A stretch of 64,000 nt of DNA, from assembly GCA_028751875.1 (NCBI GenBank), contig CM054157.1:4660894-4724893 (forward strand), given 5' to 3'. The notes beneath the pieces were generated by a model. The model was given only the letters and a program-made list of their open reading frames with translations. It was not told the DNA's origin and ran no database searches. Of the stretch, positions 1-11,262 are shown one piece after another. This DNA is from Rapana venosa (taxonomy: Eukaryota; Mollusca; Gastropoda; Neogastropoda; Muricidae). A program made the position numbers and the translations under genes. Each line of letters begins with the position of its first letter. The stretch's first letter is position 1.

Positions 1-195
1 AATTTTCCAATATTGTTTTCCCCCTCTGTCTCTGGGTTACTGCTACAACAGCAGGAAGCGTTATTGTCTGGCATCTTGATGCTATCATGCCATAACCTCT
101 GATAATTGCCAGCCCCTGCTTGATTAACAAAATTTTCATTAATTGTTGAGAACGTGCAGAAAACACGTTTTGCTGCGACTTTTGAACACGAATCA

Positions 196-196
<1 letters not shown>
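1..196. other. Unassigned unique sequence at window start
   Basis: Ordinary mixed-composition DNA before the purine microsatellite. I see no coding, RNA or repeat signal in it. Confidence 0.5.
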
Positions 197-259
<63 letters not shown>

Positions 260-700
260 ACAGAGATAAAGAGATACAGAGAGAGACAGAGAGTGAGAGA
301 GAAAGGACAGACAAAGATAGAGAGACAGAGAGATAGAGACAGAGAGACAGAAACTGAGATAGAAATAAAGAAAGACCAGACAGAAAGAAAGAAAGAAAGA
401 AAGAGGGAGACAGAGAGACTCAGAGAGAGAGAGACAGAGACAGAGATAGTGAGACAGATAAACAGAGATACAAAGACAGAGACAGAGAGTGACAGAGTGA
501 GTGAGACAGAGAGACACAGAAAGTGGGCACAGAGAGAGAGACAGAGAGAGAAAGAGAAGACAGAGAGACAGACAGATGGAGAGACAGAGGGGAAAGAGAA
601 ACAAAGAGAGAGAGAGACAGAGATAAAGAGAGAGGGGGGGGGACAGACAAGAGAAGCAAAGAGACATACAGAAGACAGACAGACAGAGACAGACAGAACA
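197..700. repeat. (GA)n / GAGACA purine-rich microsatellite
   Basis: The + strand is almost all purine: GA dinucleotides that grade into GACA- and GAAA-type units. Open frames on both strands (R/E-rich on +, S/L-rich on -) follow directly from this composition and are not genes. Confidence 0.95.
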
Positions 701-732
701 AAAGGATATTCATCTTTCCCCATACCCCACGT

Positions 733-793
733 TAATACCATCACAACCACCACCACCACCACCACCACCACAAACAACAACAACAACAGAAGC
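733..793. repeat. (CAC)n / (CAA)n trinucleotide tract
   Basis: A short run of ACC units followed by AAC units. Confidence 0.9.
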
Positions 794-888
794 ATATAAA
801 AACCCACCAAGAAAACAAAGATTAAGGACTTTAGTTATTCTAAACAAAAGCCCTGATCGATTCTCTTAATGAAGAAAACTGTCAGCGG

Positions 889-966
889 TCCCTCCCCCAA
901 CCCCAACCCCAACCCCACCCCCACCCCCTCTTCACAGCAGCATTCAACACCTCCATCCCCTTTCAA

Positions 967-997
<31 letters not shown>

Positions 998-998
998 T
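889..998. repeat. CCCCAA-like repeat and poly-C run
   Basis: About four imperfect CCCCAA/CCCCAC units, a short spacer, then roughly 30 consecutive C. The hexamers look like a ciliate telomere unit but are too few and too imperfect, and animal telomeres differ. Confidence 0.85.
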
Positions 999-1214
999 TT
1001 CCCACAAACGACTGGAAAAGGCTTTCTACTGCGGGGAACCTTTTTTGTCTGCGGAAGCAATTTACGCGCATGCCAAAGATGGGGCATTTGCTATTAATAA
1101 ACAGCGGTTATCGTGCCTTTGTTTAGGGGAGGAGGGGGGGAGGGGGGGGGGGAAGGGAAGCTGAGGGAAAGGGGTGAAGTTGTTTTTTTGTACCTTTTTA
1201 CCTTTTTTTTTTTT

Positions 1215-1297
1215 ATTTATTTTTTTATTTTGGGGATAAGGAATAAGCACTGTGCTTTTTAACCCATCCCCTGTGTATGCGGTTTTGAAATTTAGTG
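1215..1297 (-). mobile_element. SINE-G fragment (body), minus, low-quality sequence
   Basis: Matches in order the part of the SINE-G body that reads on + as GATAATGGAATAAGCAC, then GTGCTTTTT, then TGTGTATGCGGTTTTG in the clean copies at 17.4 and 43.3 kb. The match is broken by single-base indels in homopolymers. 'SINE-G' is my name for the shared gastropod-type family of this window. Confidence 0.75.
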
Positions 1298-1339
1298 TTT
1301 GAGGGACGGATACCCGGGGGTTAAAACTTCGGCTCAATC

Positions 1340-1765
1340 CCGGGTCCATGAAAATCAAGTCGGGGGTTCGAATCTCGGGGGCGTCTGGGGAATTTTAAGG
1401 TTGGGGTTTTTTCGTCTTCTAGGCAACAACCCGCCCGTGCCTAATTTCCTCCTTATGTATTATATATAATATATAATAAATTTTATATATATAATATATA
1501 TTATATAAATATATTAAAATATAAAATTAAAAATTAAATATAAGATAATAGATAATAGAAGATAATAGATGAGATAAGGGTTTTATAGAGTATGTAGAAG
1601 ATCAAATATGCAACTTAAAGATCCACGTTATTAAAGTCAACGTTCGGGGGGTTACGGAAACCCAAACATACCCAGCATCTTTCCCCAAAAGTCGGAATCC
1701 GGGTATTTTCACGGTGGCAAAAACGGTGGGCATCCCCAAAAATTTTTTTTTTAATTTAAAAAAAA
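1340..1765 (+). mobile_element. tRNA-derived SINE (second family) split by an AT-rich tract
   Basis: A B-box-like GGGTTCGAATCTC lies near 1366. It is followed by blocks I recall from a common gastropod SINE: a TTCGTCTTCTAGG-like stretch, then AGATCAAATATGCAAC-, AACGTTCGGGGGGTTA- and CATACCCAGCAT-like stretches up to about 1745. Positions about 1455-1590 are an expanded (TA)n/(GATAAT)n tract sitting where the family normally has a short TGTGTATA segment. There is no second copy in the window, so the family call rests on memory. Confidence 0.6.
1455..1590. repeat. AT-rich tract inside the SINE
   Basis: TATATAATATAT-type sequence followed by GATAATAGATAATAGA-type units. It lies between two blocks that belong to one SINE. 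Confidence 0.85.
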
Positions 1766-1767
1766 AA

Positions 1768-1877
1768 TTCTTTTATATCGGGGATAAGGGAAAAGCCATT
1801 TAAGGGGGTTTTTTACATCCAGCCCCCGTGGTAGGCGGTTTTGTAAATGCTGTCATTTTGTTCCCGGGGGCACAAAA
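1768..1877 (-). mobile_element. SINE-G fragment (body), minus, low-quality sequence
   Basis: TTCTTTTATATCGGGGATAA, TTTTACATCCAGCCCCCG, GCGGTTTTGTAAATGCTG and a GTTCCC..GGCACA stretch follow in the same order and spacing as the clean minus-strand copies at 43.3, 45.4 and 61.9 kb. Homopolymers are inflated. Confidence 0.85.
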
Positions 1878-2179
1878 ATTTTGCCTACAATTACGAAAGC
1901 ACATGAGGTTTAATTCCTTTAAACCTCGATAAAAAGAATAAATACAATTGTTTTAAAAAAGTCCAACCCCTCGCCCAAACGTCGTGGAAAGGGAAAACAG
2001 GTCAAGCGGGAAAAACCCGGGGCTCTGGTGAAGCTGTGACGGCCTAGCAAGCCACAGTGGTTTTTATAACCGCAAAGAAAAAAAGAAAAGAGACACAAAA
2101 CGGAGGGATACCAAGGGAAAAAACCCCGACCTCGAAAAGGAAACGGACATCGAGATGGGAAAACAGGGGGACTACTTTG

Positions 2180-5160
2180 GGAAAACAGGAACATCTGCGG
2201 CCTAACAAACAAGGCCCAGAAATTGTGGAATTCATGACCAAAAAAAAAGATCTCCATCATGGGCATTTCAAAACACAAGAAAAAGGGAAGAACGAAAAAA
2301 CCATTAAAATTTTTGTTCTCATCTGGAGGGGATTCGGGAAAAGACCAGAGAGAAATGCAGGGTTGGGGGATTCATCCAACACCCAAAAACATAGCAAAGA
2401 ATCTCATAAAGAAACAGAACACATTTTAAAAAAAACTATTAAAATGGTGAAAAGAAAGTCCAACAAAATCGTCCACTAAAACCAAGCAAAATCACCGGAA
2501 AGTTTTCCGAACCAAAGGGGGAAAAAAGACTCATTCAAATCAAGAGCCTCCGACCCTTCATAAACCCAGCCCCCCCGACAAAAAGGAAACCTGTTTTTCA
2601 TGGGTTTCAAGGGCAGATTTTGGTGAAGAAAAAACCCGTGACAAAAAAATTTTGGGGACCCCCCCCTTTTTAACACAGAACACCTTGCAATTACAACGGG
2701 AACCACGTGCTGAAACAAATTGCAGACATAACCTATCATCACCAACACCTTTTTTCCAACACCGACCCCCCAAAATTTTTACACCGGGAACAAAAAGGGA
2801 AACGATCTCAAAAAATCTGGGCCCCAAAATGGGACTTTATATTTGCAAAAGATTTAAAACCCACTTTACCCATAAAAAGACTAAAAAAGCCCCCCCCCAA
2901 AACCCAAACCCTTACAGGGACCACGGGCCTGTAAATTCAAGCCTCCATTACCAGAAGAAAAAACAACAACTGCTAGGAAAACCCAAAGCCTGAAAAGATC
3001 AACCTCCCCCAAACAAAGAAAAAAAAGGCAAAAACAGTTTTCAAAAGTGCAATCAAGGTGAAATTTGACTCCATTGATACAACACCCTAAACAGGGAGCA
3101 AGTCTGGGACACCTTCAAGCCAGCTCCTTGAACCCCAAAGGGGAAATTTTTTGCGGGGACAAAAAATGTGGGGGAAAAAAACGGGAAAGCTACACTTGGT
3201 GGAACCAAGAGGTAAAGGGAACCATCAAAGAAAAAAACAGCAAAATATAAAGCGGGGCAAGCCCCAAGAAAAGAAAAGGACTACCCCAAAGTACAGAACG
3301 CAAGAAACATAAAATCGTGTTGTAAAAACCCTTTCCCCAAAAAAAAATCTTGGGCGACTTATGGAGAAAAAAGTTAAGTGAAATTTTGCAAGAACCCCCA
3401 AGAAAATTTTTTTTCAAAATGTGAAGACGTTTGAAGTAGAGATGACCATTCAATCCCCAACTAGTGAATGAAGCAAATGGAGAGGCATTGCACCAAAAAA
3501 AAGAGGAAATTCTGAAACAATGGGAAAATTACTTTTAAAAATCTTTTAAAAACCCCTCTGGAGTACCCGCTTCCAGCTCCTTTAGTTTTTCCCCCACGCT
3601 ATAAAGACCCGTTTGAGCCCCAAAACCTTTAAGCGAAACAAGAAAAAACAATTAAGACCAAATCCAAAGGGCAAAGCGGGGAGGGGGATGACGGCATAAA
3701 AACGAAAACCATCCCCTTTCAAAGCGGAGAAACGGGGGTTTAAAATGGCTCACCCCTCAAACTTCCAAAAAGCAGGGAAGGGGAGGAAAGTACCAAGGGG
3801 GTGGGAAAATGCAAAAAAGTGGGTCCCCCCAATTTTGGGAAAAGAAAGGCAGCAAGAAGACTGCAGGGACCTACAAGGCATTTCAATCCAGCCTGAGGGA
3901 AAATGTAAAACAAAGGGTTCTGGAACAAACCCCACAAGAGCCAAAGCCGAACACCTACTGAGATGCCCAATTTTGGGTTTCGGGAAAGGGAAAAAGGGGC
4001 CCCAGATGCCATTTTTGCACAAACCCCACAGCTGTGGAAAGACCAACGAATACAACCCCAAAACTGCATACAGTATTTGTTGATCAAGAAAAAGCTTTCG
4101 GGCCGAGCAACAAGACAAGCTCTGGAAATCCTGGAGCAGTTTCGACGTGAAGGGGGATTTCTTGATAACCCTCAGAGCAATCTATGCCAACAGTAAAAGC
4201 GCCCGTTCGAACAGCCCGGGAACATCCGACTGGGTTCCCCCGGGTTTCATCAAAGGGGGGAGGCAAGGCTGCGTACTCTCCCCCCCTTCTCTTCGTGACT
4301 ACAGGGCCAATCAAAAAAGGGAAACCAACCCAGATCTTTAGGCCCTGAACGAACTATTTTTTGCTGACAACAAATCCTGATGAATCGAACCAAAACACTC
4401 TTCAAAATCACACAGACCAACTCAACACCAAAGGGGAGAGGTATATATAAGATCAGTATCACCCAAAAAAGAAGTTATGTCCCGTCACAGAAACCAGGAA
4501 AGCGGACATTCAAAATCAACGGGGACCCAGCTGAAAAACCAAAGAAATTTTAAAAAACCTTGCACCTTTCCCTGAAATGGAAAAAATTTGGGCAGAGAAA
4601 ATAGAAACCCAAAATGCCAGAAAGCGAAAGCAGTCAGTTACCCAAATCCCCCCCCTTCTAAAACCCTTTCAGGGATCCCAAAGAGCACTAAGGCAAAACT
4701 CATCCCAAAGCCAACTTCGTTTCCCAAAACCACATACCAGGTTTTAGACATGGGCTCCCCAAAAAAACCCCTTTAAAAGAAAATTGGTCACATGTGAAAT
4801 GCGCTGCCTGAGAAAAGCTGTCAACCAAAAACCCAAACCCCCAAGATCAAGAAAGAGGGGATCAAGACATGGCGGACTAACCCCCAATTCCCCATCCTAT
4901 CGAACAACAAAGGAAACAAAGGGGTTTTTGGGCCCTCACTAGAATGCCGCCCAACCAACCACCCTACGGGGAATTTCACCCCCAAATACAATGGCTGGGA
5001 AAACCCGAGGTAGAAACCCAAAAGGGGAAATGGGGCACCTGTGGGTGACAAACCCCGCAGCCAATGACCTTTTCACAAAAAATCAAGCCCCCCGCCTTTC
5101 TGCAGACAGACAAATTTTCTTTTCCCCGCGACGCCCAAGGGCACCAGCGGAAGATGAAAG
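2180..5160 (+). mobile_element. Degenerate, nearly full-length endonuclease-RT LINE (LINE-A)
   Basis: Remains of a single-ORF non-LTR retrotransposon encoding an apurinic-type endonuclease followed by reverse transcriptase. The reading frame changes many times. In order one can read: an endonuclease N-terminus with EIVEFMTKKK near 2220; an endonuclease-RT linker with WWNQEV near 3200; NGEAL..KKEEIL near 3500; an RT fingers region with VPRGWENA near 3790; a VDQEKAF box near 4080; a QGCVLSP box near 4265; the catalytic box at 4357-4371, which reads FFADN, not FADD; and a C-terminal MRCLRK at 4799 and LTRMPP near 4935. The length of about 3 kb fits RTE-like elements, but the clade is uncertain. 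No frame is intact. Part of the damage is probably consensus error, because neighbouring SINE copies are damaged in the same homopolymer-biased way. The 5' end is not resolved and could lie upstream of 2180. Confidence 0.85.
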
Positions 5161-5192
5161 AAAGAAGAAAGAAAAGAGTTTTTTAAAAAAAC

Positions 5193-5283
5193 GGAACAAG
5201 ATTAAAACGTGTGCGCAAAATGTTTTTTCGGCGTTCTGCAAAACGGGACCCTTTGGTTTTTTAGTCTCATCCGAAAGACTCAC
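5193..5283 (-). mobile_element. SINE-G fragment just 3' of LINE-A
   Basis: A GGAACAAGATTAAAACGTGTG-like stretch, GCGCAAAATGTT, GTTTTTTAGTCTCATCCGAA and AGACT match the half of the SINE-G body nearest its head, read on the minus strand. Homopolymer indels are present. Confidence 0.8.
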
Positions 5284-5519
5284 CAGGGGGAAACCTCGGA
5301 GCTTTAGGGCCCAGGGAAAGAGAAAGAAGCTAGTAGTTCCCAACTTCCCTTTTTCTTCTCTTTGTTTCTTTACACATTCAAAACTTATGTCCCGGGGAAA
5401 AATTTAAAGGTGTGTTCTTTCCCGGGTCCCTCGTGGGGGCACGGGGTTTGGTTTTTTCAGGGGTTTAAACGTTTCAATTTGTTTGCTTTACAAAATTTTA
5501 GCGCTAGATGAATAGCGTA

Positions 5520-5812
5520 CATTATTATTATTAAATTAAATTTTTACATCATCATCATCATCATCATCATCACATCATCATCATCAACACCATCATCATC
5601 ACATCATCATTACATCATCATCATCATTACCACCATTTCCAACATGATAAATAAAAATAAAAACAAAAAACAGCAAAAATAAAAATAATAACAATAATAA
5701 TGAAACAAAATATAATAAAAAATAATAATTTAAAAAAAATAAAAAAATAATAATAATAATAATTAAAAAAAAATAATAAAAATAATAATTATGGAATTTT
5801 TTATAGCGCTAA
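5520..5812. repeat. (TCA)n and AT-rich repeats ending in a SINE-like tail
   Basis: (ATC)n units at about 5551-5640, then AATAAA-rich sequence. At 5786-5812 ATGGAATTTTTTATAGCGCT is the reverse complement of the SINE-G terminal motif, so part of the AT tract is probably a minus-strand SINE tail. Confidence 0.7.
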
Positions 5813-6396
5813 ATGATGATTTAAGATGATGATGAAAGATGAAGAAGATGAATCTCCGCGGCCAAAAACAACCTTTCCAAAGGGTCGCCCGTTAACGACT
5901 TCTTTGGAAGAGGGGCTCCCCCCAGTCTGATTTTCTTTAAACCAAAAGGCATTTCTTTGGGAAAAAGGAACGATTTCACTTTTGTGAAAAATTAAAGGGG
6001 ATTTGAATTTAAAAACCTTTTTTTGCTTTTTCCCGCTAGCACGTTCACGAGGCAGAGACAAACCGACAGATTGAGAAACAGACAGAAAGGGGAAAAAGAC
6101 CAATTTTCTAACAATCAGTCACATAGTTTTTTTTTTTTTGTTCGTATTTAATCTAGCTTTTTCCCCCCTCAGCTGATCTCCAAGGGTTTATCAAAGGGTT
6201 TCATTTTTCCCCCGTAAAGCAACCCAAAAAACCCCCCACCATTAAGGTAGCAGCATTTCGACTTCAGGGATGATGTCTAAACACGTCATCAGTGTACATA
6301 CGGTTTTTGTCATTTTGTCATTACTGTTGGCAAGAGTCAAATCATCGTCACTGACCAAATCTAGAAGGTGAGGTTCACTATTTGGGACGCTTGTTG
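5813..6396. other. Unassigned sequence
   Basis: A short GATGAA tract at about 5817-5850, then mixed sequence. The first half still shows homopolymer inflation. I see no gene or recognised repeat. Confidence 0.4.
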
Positions 6397-6556
6397 CAGT
6401 AAGAGTAGGCTATTGTGTGCCGGTGGGAACAGATGACAGAATTCACAAAACCACATACACACGGGGACTGGATATTTAAAAAAAGCCCATAAGTGCTTAT
6501 TCCATTATCTTCGATATAAAAGAATACAATAAAATAAAAAATAAAATAAATAAAAG
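6397..6556 (+). mobile_element. SINE-G, 5'-truncated, plus
   Basis: Starts inside the body at AGAGTAGGCTATTGTGTGCC, continues through GGGAACAGATGACAGAATT, the GGGGACTGGAT block and TGCTTATTCCATTATCTTCG, and ends in an (AATAAA)n-like tail in place of the AGCGCTATATAAA terminus. Confidence 0.9.
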
Positions 6557-6974
6557 GATCGCAGAAGCGTTTCCAGTCTTCTTGAATATCTATGCAAACC
6601 TTAGCTTTACGATTACCTTGAATGGCAAAGTTTACTTTCGTGTTGGTCTTTCTTTCGTACTCTTTCTTTCACATAAAACACACACACACACAAATCTTCT
6701 GGGGACAGACAGTATTTGTAGCACTGACAGGACTGAAACACCAGTATACTGGCAACCAACACTATCATAAACAGCTAGGATATAAAAGGGTCAAGTTTTA
6801 ATGATACACAAAACAGATAGAGACACAAACACAGGCAAATAAAGAAAGTACTCTGTCTTAGATTTTGATTAAAAAAAGACATCTTTTTTTTATAGAAGGG
6901 TATTGGTGTACACTTTTTTTTTTTTTTAGAGTATTGCCTATTTTTCTGATAACACCCCGTATACCACAAGAACA
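6557..6974. other. Unassigned sequence before LINE-B
   Basis: Mixed sequence with a short (CA)n at about 6676-6692 and a T run at about 6916-6928. No supported gene. Confidence 0.4.
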
Positions 6975-8130
6975 GAAGTAGCGCAGAACAAAATAATATT
7001 CAACCTGCGAGTTCTGTGTGAGAAATACAGCCAGCACCAACAGAAACTGTTCCACGTCTTTATATATTTCAAAAAGGAGGTCGATCATAAATAGCATGAC
7101 GCATTATGGGCAACAATGAAGAAGTACAACATGGGACAACAGATCATCCAGACCATCAAAGACCTATACGCAAAAGCCACCAGCTCAGTGCTTGTCCAAG
7201 GCACGGTTGGAGAATGGTTCCATACCTCAGTGGGATTCCGTCAAGGCTGTCTCCTATCGTTGACACTGTTCAATGTCTTCCTTGAGCGCATAATGACTGA
7301 TGCCTTAGAAGATCACACTGGCACAGTCAGTATTGGAGGGCAGATAATCATCAACCTCAGGTTTGCCGATGACAACGGAGGGGACGAACTGGCAGGAAAA
7401 GAACAGGAACTAGCCAACCTAGTGTACCACCTGGACGAAACATCCTCCAGATACGGCATAGAGATCAGGGCCGAGAAGACAAAAGTCATGACAAACAGTG
7501 CCCAGCCAATCACTACAGTAACAATCAGTGGAAAAGAACTTAAGGTTGTAGATCACTTCAAGTATCTTGGAGCTATTATTAGTGAAAAGGTTCAAAGACC
7601 GAAATCCTCGCAAGAGCTGCACAAACAGTAGCAGCAATGGCGGAGCTCAACACTATCTGGAAAGAAAGACCGAAACATCTCTCTCAGGACCAAGGTCAAG
7701 CTACTGCATGCACTGGTCATCTCCACATTTCTGTATTCAGGCGAATCTTGGACATTGAATGCAGATCTACAAAGGAGAATCCAGGTTTAGGAGATGAGAT
7801 GCCTCAGAAGACTCCTTGGCATTTCATATACAGACCACATCACCAACGAAGAAGTCCGACAAACCATCACCCAACAAGTAAAGCACTACGAAGACCTGCT
7901 GACCACAGTCAAGAAAAGGACGCTCAGATGGTATGGACATGTGACAAGATCAGATGGGCTCTCCAAGACCACACTGTAAGGAACAGTGCATGGAAAGAGA
8001 GGGCGAGGCAGACCGAAGAAGAAATGGGCAGATAACATCACTGAATGGACCGGGAAGAACTTCTCCACAACCCAGGCATTTACCCACAATCCCCTCAAAA
8101 TGGAACTAACTGGTGCAATGTTCATTACTG
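6975..8130 (+). mobile_element. 5'-truncated LINE reverse transcriptase pseudogene (LINE-B)
   Basis: The C-terminal part of a non-LTR retrotransposon ORF. The longest open piece is 7116-7631, and homology extends upstream to about 6975 in another frame, where a KLFHVFIYFKKEVDH stretch matches the RT box A region. Within the 7116 frame, VGFRQGCLLS lies at residues 39-48 and FADD at 83-86 (the DD pair of the RT active site). NSAQPI and HFKYLGAI follow. The downstream part continues in other frames: MRCLRRLLGISYTDHITNEEV from 7794, then RWYGHVTRSDGLSKT. At least three frameshifts (near 7590, 7670 and 7750-7790) make it non-functional. It differs in sequence from LINE-A. A (GAA)n tract starting near 8196 may be its 3' tail. 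Confidence 0.93.
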
Positions 8131-8195
8131 CAGTACTCCTATATATTTATTGATTAAGTAGTGAGAATGCATGTTAATACGACCACCTAGTATAA

Positions 8196-8348
8196 GAAGA
8201 GAAAGAAAAAGAAGAGGGAAGGAAGGAAGGAAGAAGGAGGAGGAGGAGAAGAAGAAAGAAGAAAAAGAAGAAGAAGAAGAAGAAGAAAGAAGAAGAAGAA
8301 GAAGAAGAAGAAGAAGAAGAAGAAAAAAAGAAGAAGAAGAAGAAAAAA
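8196..8348. repeat. (GAA)n / (GGAA)n purine tract
   Basis: Starts with GGAAGGAAGG and becomes AAGAAG units. It lies about 70 bp beyond the recognisable LINE-B end. Open frames of E/K/R on + and S/F/L on - are compositional. Confidence 0.9.
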
Positions 8349-9042
8349 CAGGGGTAGACAGAAAAAAGAGCAAGTATACACACACACGCGCGCCCATACA
8401 GACTGAACGACAAGCCCTTAAGTAGAAATATGGTAATATTGTGTTGTGCCTAACAATCAAATCACAACACCAAGAATATGAAAAACTACCTGCAGTTTGT
8501 TCCCCACATCATTCACACTTAGCACGATCGATTTCTGACCGTGTCAGCTTGATGAAGGAAAACAGTCCTCATTTCCTTTCGGCCTCCACTTTTCGCACTT
8601 TCCAGCCAGGATAATTACCTTCCCTCCGTTGGAGACTTTTGCTGTGGTTAACCGGTTTGTGGCTGAGTCTGAGCGATTATGGAAGCCCTTATTTCCAGAG
8701 AACGGTCTTCTGTGGCTGTGAGGGAAATTGTGGCAATTAACACTTCACGACATACTGAGCATGAACGCTTTGGTTTTGCTTCTCGTTCGCAGTAGGTTAA
8801 TTCAGCCCTAGATTTGCTCTTGATGATAGGGAAGGATTGAATTTGTATATATAGCAAAAATGATAATAAGAGGGTGTTCCAATACTTCTATGAAACAAAG
8901 ATTTGAATTATTCCTTAAGTTTGAAGGTAAGCTACATAAAACGCATGTAAATGCTACACAATGAAATAAAATGAACTGCTGACTAATATTTCAATAACAA
9001 TTTAGATTTAGAAAAAAAACAAGCAAAAGCAAACCACCAACT
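8349..9042. other. Unassigned mixed sequence
   Basis: Apart from a short ACACACACGCGCGC stretch near 8379-8394, this is complex single-copy-looking DNA. No open frame in it has a recognisable protein signal. Confidence 0.4.
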
Positions 9043-9165
9043 GCCTTAGGAGTGGTTAGTGGTTTGGGTTACGGGAAGCTCAAGGGGTTTGAATCCCTTT
9101 GAAGGCATATGGATTTTCAGACTCTGGCCAGCTCCTACCCAGAGTGAGTTTGCTTTGAAAATAAA
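9043..9165 (+). mobile_element. tRNA-derived SINE (third family)
   Basis: An A-box-like GTGGTTAGTGGTTTGGG (about 9052) and a B-box-like GGGGTTTGAATCCC (about 9085) are spaced as in a tRNA gene. An unrelated body follows (AAGGCATATGGATTTTCAGA, CTGGCCAGCTCCTACCCAGA). The arrangement is a pol III promoter head with a non-tRNA body, as in SINEs. There is only one copy in the window. Confidence 0.65.
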
Positions 9166-9298
9166 ACAAACACACACAAAAAACAGCAAAGCAAAAACAA
9201 AAATCTACTAGAAATAGTGTTCATAAAAAAGAGCAAAAACAGTCAAAATTGACAGGAGGGGCTAAAGGGAGTGACAGAGATACTTAGATAACATTGAG

Positions 9299-9348
9299 AT
9301 ATAGCGCTATATAAATTCCATTTATTATTATTATTATTATTACTACTA
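9299..9348 (+). mobile_element. SINE-G 3' terminus with (ATT)n tail
   Basis: AGCGCTATATAAATTCCAT followed by (TTA)n and ACT units. This is only the last part of the element. Confidence 0.75.
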
Positions 9349-9458
9349 CTCTCAAACACTAATGCCATCACCTCTCTCTGTGGTTATGGTGATAAAAACT
9401 GACTGTAACTATATTATGATTATGGTTATCAATTGTATTTTCAGAGACAGAAAGAGTG

Positions 9459-9461
9459 AAA

Positions 9462-9538
<77 letters not shown>

Positions 9539-9552
9539 GAGAGAGAGAGAGG
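9459..9552. repeat. (GA)n microsatellite
   Basis: Nearly pure GA with a few GGA interruptions. Confidence 0.95.
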
Positions 9553-9720
9553 AATTTGAGTTTAGAAGAAGGTGACAGGATGCCTTAGGAAGCCACGTTC
9601 GGACTTTAGGGAGGTACACTGGATATGTTGTGTCTTCATTAACCCACAGAACGCTGGCCTGAATTACGAGATGTTTAACGTGCATATTTGATCTTCGGCA
9701 TGTGTGTATACACGAAGGCA

Positions 9721-9772
9721 TTATAATAATAACAACAATAATAATAACAATAACAACAACAACAACAACAAC

Positions 9773-9815
<43 letters not shown>

Positions 9816-9892
9816 TAATAATAATAATAATAATAATAAATGGAACTTATATAGCGCTGTAATCTTGCAAAGACAAATCAAAGCGCATGCAT
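9721..9892 (-). mobile_element. SINE-G 3' terminus with long (TAA)n tail, minus
   Basis: About 115 bp of AAC/AAT units run directly into TGGAACTTATATAGCGCT and then AATCTTGCAAAG..CAAATCAAAGCGC, which is the reverse complement of the SINE-G end. Confidence 0.85.
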
Positions 9893-10099
9893 TCAACCTA
9901 ATCTTAACACAGTCCATGCAACCAATGACAAATAATCAATAGTTTAAACAAACAGATTATTGCAAACACTGGTGGGTCTGCATTTATACATGACCTTTCG
10001 ATCATAACAACCCCCCCCCCACCCCCCCACCTTAATTCACCAGAAACTGCCTGGATTCAAACACACGACTTCATAGACCTACACGACTGAAATCGAACG

Positions 10100-10600
10100 G
10101 TCTTAACCATTTGACTACAGCATCTGTCGTTTTGGGTTCGATTCCCAGCTTTGCCATTTCTTCCCGCTTTGATGGGAAAATTGAACTGAACGGCAAGTCT
10201 TTAGGAAGAGAGACTCTAAGTCACTTGCACCTGTGTTCTTACAGACTAGTGCCTGTCATGAGAATCCACGATAGCTGAAAAATGGGAAAAAGAGCAGGGA
10301 GGTACCTCCAAACTGTACTGTACAAAGTCCTTCGGATGAGACTATAAACCGAGGCCCCGTGTGCCAACGCATGCAGAACATCTTGCACACAAGTTAAGTC
10401 CTGTTCCGCTTTTCGAAAGAGTAGGCCATTGTGTGCCGGTGGGAACAGATGACAAAATTTACAAAACCGCATGCACACGGAGACTGGATGTAAAAAAGCA
10501 CATGAGTGCTTATTTCATTATCCTCGATATATAAAAAAAAAAGTCATCTGAGTGCTTTGATTTGTTGCTTTACAAGATTCAGCGCTATATAAATTCCATG

Positions 10601-10645
<45 letters not shown>
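10100..10645 (+). mobile_element. SINE-G, long copy with type A head
   Basis: The B box GGGTTCGATTCCCAG near 10134 is followed by the type A head extension (TGCCATTTCTTCCCGCTTTG). About 130 bp not found in other copies follow, then the full shared body from GTCCTTCGGATGAGACTAT (about 10328) through GGGAACAGATGACAAAAT to AGCGCTATATAAATTCCAT (about 10581) and an (ATT)n tail to 10645. This is the most complete + orientation copy. The 5' boundary is uncertain because the A box is degenerate. Confidence 0.88.
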
Positions 10646-11019
10646 TGCCAAAATTGGTTCATTTCCCAACTGTATTCCCAAAGTCAGAATGCGGCTACCT
10701 TAATGCGGTGGGGAGGGAGGAAAAACGGTTGCAAACACAAAAACTCTCACCATTCATAGACCTCGAAGCTCTAGCTACGAAACACACAAGAAACCCTTTT
10801 GATTTTATTTTTTTTAACCTAACAAAATTTCCGACTTTTTTCATATGAAAAATTAGGGTTCAAAAAAATCTAAAGACAAAAAAAGTCGCAACAGTAAAGA
10901 AAATAACGCTGTCTCCTTTTCCATTTTCTTCCAACTATTGAAAATAAATGAAGTGAGTAAATCGTCAAAGCAGCAGCAAAAAGGTGAAGGGAGGAAAGGA
11001 GACAAGGAACATATTCCGA
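10646..11019. other. Unassigned AT-biased sequence
   Basis: Mixed sequence with A- and T-runs. No gene or repeat recognised. Confidence 0.4.
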
Positions 11020-11262
11020 AAGATGTATCATCCTTGTTTTCTTCTCACTGAACCAGGGCAGGACAGTGACAGCCCAATCTGTCTTCATGTTTTGCATGAG
11101 TGGCCACAGCTTTGTGGCTTTCTGGAGCCCATTGATTTATCGTTCCAGCTGACCGCGTCCTTAAGCCAGAATGGGAACAGTGACTGGCTCTGTCCGGTCA
11201 CCTGCGAAATTGGTCCAACGTTAGTACTGGCCCTTCTCTGTAGGGATGCCAGGGGGCCTGTC
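11020..11262 (+). repeat. Dispersed repeat, copy 1 of 2
   Basis: Shares an ordered series of blocks with 13420-13637, in the same orientation: a CCGAAAGATGTATCATCCTT-like start, GACAGT..CCCA, CCCATTGATT..CCAGCT.., ACAGTGACTGGCTCTGTCC, GCGAAATTGGTC and TGGCCC. The two copies are clearly diverged. It resembles no element I can name. Confidence 0.65.

Noticed and set aside
143..799. 218-codon R/E-rich protein
   Set aside because: GA/GACA microsatellite translation, with overlapping open frames on both strands.
889..935. CCCCAA telomere-like hexamers
   Set aside because: Only a few imperfect units beside a poly-C run.
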